Assembly: GCA_031551275.1 (NCBI GenBank)
Contig: JAVBNX010000007.1
Span: forward strand, 248,001 to 312,000
Length of the DNA: 64,000 nucleotides
Source of the DNA: JAVBMJ01 sp031551275
Lineage (GTDB): Bacteria > Bacteroidota > Bacteroidia > Bacteroidales > Rikenellaceae
Direction: 5' to 3'
In this document: piece after piece, positions 61,809-64,000 of the stretch
Numbering within the stretch: position 1 is the stretch's first letter
Layout: each line of letters opens with the position of its first letter
Program-made: the position numbers and the translations under genes
The notes under the pieces: model-generated
What the model was told of the DNA's origin: nothing
The model's database searches: none
What the model saw: the letters and a program-made list of their open reading frames with translations, nothing else

Positions 61809-62829
61809 AACACACCACCTGCTCGTTATCCGGACCTCGGCCATGGGCGACGTGGCCATGACCGTACCCGTGATCCGCGCGTTGAGGGCCTCCGACCCGG
61901 GGCTGAGGATTACCGTTTTGACCAAGGCGTCGTTAAGGCCCTTCTTCCGCGACATTCCCTCGCTCGAGTTTATCGAGGTGGACTTCGCCGGGGCCGACAA
62001 GGGATTCCGGGGTTTGATGAAGGTGGCCCGCAAAGCCCGCACCTGCGGGGCGGACGCGGTGGCGGACCTGCACGATGTGCTGCGCTCCAAGTACATTGTT
62101 TTTTACCTGCGGCTGTGGGGTCGTCGGGTCAGCGTGATCGACAAGGGCCGCAGTGAGAAGCGGGCGTTGACGCGTAAATTCCGCAAGTTCTTCGTCCAGC
62201 TCAAGCCCACCGTCAGGCGCTATTACGAAACGATCCGCAAGCTGGGGTTCAATTTTCCCTATCCGGAGCCCGAGCCCAGGGTCGTGCGGCCCATCCCCGA
62301 GGTGATGATCCGGCTGGCGGGCGAAAAGACCGGCACGTGGGTCGGGGTGGCCCCCTTTGCGCGGCATCAGGGGAAGATCTATCCTATTGCGTTGATGGAC
62401 CGGGTAATCCAGTTGCTCAGTGAGCGCCACCAGAAGGTGTTTATCTTCGGCGGGGGGGTGCATGAGCGCGACTTCGCCAAGTGCATGGAGGAGCGCTACC
62501 AGAATGTGGTCTCGGTAATCGGCAGGCTGGCGCTGGGCGAGGAGATGGATTTGATGTCCAACCTCGACGTGGTGCTGACCATGGATTCGGCCACGTTGCA
62601 CATCGCCTCGATCGTGGGCGCGAAGGTGGTCTCGATATGGGGCGCGACCCACCCCTACGCCGGGTTTATGGGCTTCGGGCAGGACCCGGAGTCGGCCATC
62701 GGGGCGGATCTGCCGTGCAGACCGTGCTCGGTGTACGGGAATAAACCGTGTTTTATGGGGGATCACCCTTGCATGTCGTCTATCGGCCCGGAGCGGGTTG
62801 TGGCGGCGGTGGAAGCGGCGTTGAAATAA
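61789..62829 (+). CDS. Glycosyltransferase family 9 (heptosyltransferase-like)
   Basis: 346 residues. GT-B fold: N-terminal HLLVIRTSAMGDVAMTVPVIRAL (Gly/Asp nucleotide loop typical of GT9) and C-terminal VVLTMDSATLHIASIVGAKVVSIWGATHP donor-binding region with the TxD/H signature of heptosyltransferases. It should add a heptose or similar sugar to the LPS core at the inner membrane. Also has PCRPCSVYGNKPCFMGDHPC, a cysteine-rich segment near the end. Coupled to DUF4254. Confidence 0.93.
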   Translation: MAQNRDKTHHLLVIRTSAMGDVAMTVPVIRALRASDPGLRITVLTKASLRPFFRDIPSLEFIEVDFAGADKGFRGLMKVARKARTCGADAVADLHDVLRSKYIVFYLRLWGRRVSVIDKGRSEKRALTRKFRKFFVQLKPTVRRYYETIRKLGFNFPYPEPEPRVVRPIPEVMIRLAGEKTGTWVGVAPFARHQGKIYPIALMDRVIQLLSERHQKVFIFGGGVHERDFAKCMEERYQNVVSVIGRLALGEEMDLMSNLDVVLTMDSATLHIASIVGAKVVSIWGATHPYAGFMGFGQDPESAIGADLPCRPCSVYGNKPCFMGDHPCMSSIGPERVVAAVEAALK

Positions 62830-62840
62830 TTCCTGGGATA

Positions 62841-63284
62841 ATGGACAACGTGATTGTCAAGGATATTCTCATTAGAACACCTTATAAATTTATACGGTTT
62901 TATGTGGCCTTTGTCCTGTTGGTCGGTCTCTGTCGGCGATGGGTGTTGGATTGGTCCTCTGGGGTAGTGTCTGCGCTTATCCTTTTTGCTTATTTAGGCA
63001 TGGTTGCGTATGTGTTGTATTTGTTCGGTAGGTTCTGCACCAGAAAATCCCTCAAACAGATCGTAGTCCATGCCGACGGCGACATTACGATGGTTCATTT
63101 TGCGGTTCAAGATCGAAGCACAGGCTCCCACGATAGCAGAACGCAGAAGCAGGCCATTTCGATCTCCATCAAAAGCAATAAGATGAATTTGTTGGAACGA
63201 GGCAAACCCGTCGCCAGGATATACCGGAGTACCCTGAAAGATGACAATGATTGGGGATGGCTGGCCGGTTATTTCGGCAGTTGA
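62841..63284 (+). CDS. Small membrane protein, hypothetical
   Basis: 147 residues from MDNVIVKDILIRTPYKFIRF. Two membrane helices (about 18-33 and 42-64: VVSALILFAYLGMVAYVLYLF) followed by a cytoplasmic or periplasmic basic domain with HFAVQDRSTGSHDSRTQKQ. No motif recognised. It is 11 bases after the glycosyltransferase stop, so it may be the third gene of that operon, but its composition is more AT-rich. Confidence 0.68.
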   Translation: MDNVIVKDILIRTPYKFIRFYVAFVLLVGLCRRWVLDWSSGVVSALILFAYLGMVAYVLYLFGRFCTRKSLKQIVVHADGDITMVHFAVQDRSTGSHDSRTQKQAISISIKSNKMNLLERGKPVARIYRSTLKDDNDWGWLAGYFGS

Positions 63285-63329
63285 ACTAGCAGTGCGCCTT
63301 CCCGAAATCCGAGGGCCTACGCTGTTGTC

Positions 63330-64000
63330 TTACCCGATCAACTTCGTCCCGCAGCCGGGTTGGCTGATCGACTCCGCATTACAAATCGAAACGCTCGCCA
63401 CCCCTTTCTCAATCGCCTTGAAAGCATTGTCCAACTTGGGCAGCATCCCCGTATGGACCACCCCCTGCGCCTTGAGCTCGGCATGCTCCCCCGGCGTGAT
63501 TACCGGAATAAGCGACGCCGGGTCATCCACATCGCGCAAAACCCCCTCTTTCTCAAAGCAGAACACCAGGTGCGTCTCCGTTACCCGCGCCATGGCGATC
63601 GCCAGGGTCGAGGCCACCGTGTCGGCGTTGGTGTTGAGCAGTTGCCCGGTATGGTCGGCCGTGATCGGGGCGATGGCGACCGTGTAGCCCTCCGAGGTCA
63701 GGCGGGAGAGCAGGTCGGTGTTGACGCTCATCGGATCGCCGACCAGGCCGAAGTCGGTCATGGCGGGGGGCTCGCCGGCCATCACGGGCGGGCGTTTCTT
63801 GGAGAGGATCAGCCGGCCGTCGGCGCCGCTCAGGCCTATCGTGCCGCAGCCCAAGGCGTTGAGGCGGGCGGTAATCGTTTTGTTGACCAGCCCGGCGTAG
63901 ACCATCGTGACGACCTGGATCGTCTCGGCGTCGGTTACCCGGCGGCCGTCGATCATCCGGGTCTCGATGCCCAGCGCGGCGGAGATCTTGGTGGCTACCT
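63330..64000 (-). CDS. argB: Acetylglutamate kinase, 5' end cut by window edge
   Basis: The C-terminal 222 residues are present; the frame stays open through the window end (VATKISAALGIETRMIDGRRVTDAETIQVV), so roughly the first 40-50 residues with the GG phosphate loop are missing. It phosphorylates N-acetylglutamate in arginine synthesis. Amino-acid-kinase features: NKTITARLNALGCGTIGLSGADG, DFGLVGDPMSVN and a C-terminal AFKAIEKGVASVSICNAESI. In many Bacteroidales the substrate is the N-succinyl derivative; which applies here cannot be told. Confidence 0.92.
   Translation of the reverse strand, partial: VATKISAALGIETRMIDGRRVTDAETIQVVTMVYAGLVNKTITARLNALGCGTIGLSGADGRLILSKKRPPVMAGEPPAMTDFGLVGDPMSVNTDLLSRLTSEGYTVAIAPITADHTGQLLNTNADTVASTLAIAMARVTETHLVFCFEKEGVLRDVDDPASLIPVITPGEHAELKAQGVVHTGMLPKLDNAFKAIEKGVASVSICNAESISQPGCGTKLIG

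Overview
The window is about 64 kb of fairly GC-rich DNA from an anaerobic Bacteroidota chromosome, most like a high-GC Bacteroidales such as an Alistipes-type Rikenellaceae (genus is an inference). The support is: many promoters of the Bacteroidota form TTTG/TTG, 19-21 bases, TAnnTTTG; almost no Shine-Dalgarno sites; LruC-domain lipoproteins, a Hc1-type histone-like protein and a DUF4254 protein; and a HydF maturase that points to [FeFe]-hydrogenase metabolism. No phage, insertion sequence, CRISPR array or rRNA operon was seen. Three tRNAs (Val, Leu, His) each have their own promoter.

Layout. 1-2265: reverse-strand glycan-degradation pair, a GH51 arabinofuranosidase followed by a serine-type sulfatase cut by the window edge. 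2266-3033: AT-rich stretch with one small lipoprotein gene. 3118-13221: housekeeping block with tRNA-Val, aspS, tadA, a TPR protein, hydF, tRNA-Leu, tig, clpP, clpX and transketolase. 13274-18339: aldose epimerase, an unassigned structured RNA of about 265 nt with its own promoter and terminator, a DUF5672 protein and valS. 18467-24317: lon, an AraC regulator, an NAD(P)-binding protein, an EamA transporter, mscL and a histone H1-like protein. 24502-30203: a three-gene RND efflux operon. 30278-34825: an exported deformylase/D-Ala-D-Ala dipeptidase fusion, a flippase, a lipoprotein and an acyltransferase-like protein. 35072-41800: gdhA and the convergent carA-carB-methyltransferase operon. 41953-49410: RNA methyltransferase, GNAT, M23/LysM peptidase, trxB, a LuxE-type protein, and an AraC regulator divergent from a fucose/arabinose-type isomerase. 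49461-54825: two LruC lipoproteins around a duplicated-module lipoprotein. 55067-59331: a long imperfect palindrome, groEL, groES, a DEAD-box helicase and tRNA-His. 59410-64000: a cell-wall pair (glucosaminidase/LysM and a hypothetical), DUF4254 with a GT9 glycosyltransferase, a small membrane protein and argB cut by the right edge.

The most unusual items are: (1) a lipoprotein that joins an intact peptide deformylase to an intact VanX-type dipeptidase; (2) the orphan structured RNA at 14560-14831; (3) a palindromic repeat of about 80-86 bp in three divergent intergenic gaps, whose palindromic core and edge supply the -33 and -7 boxes of the reverse-strand gene each time; (4) a 125-bp imperfect palindrome directly after groEL.
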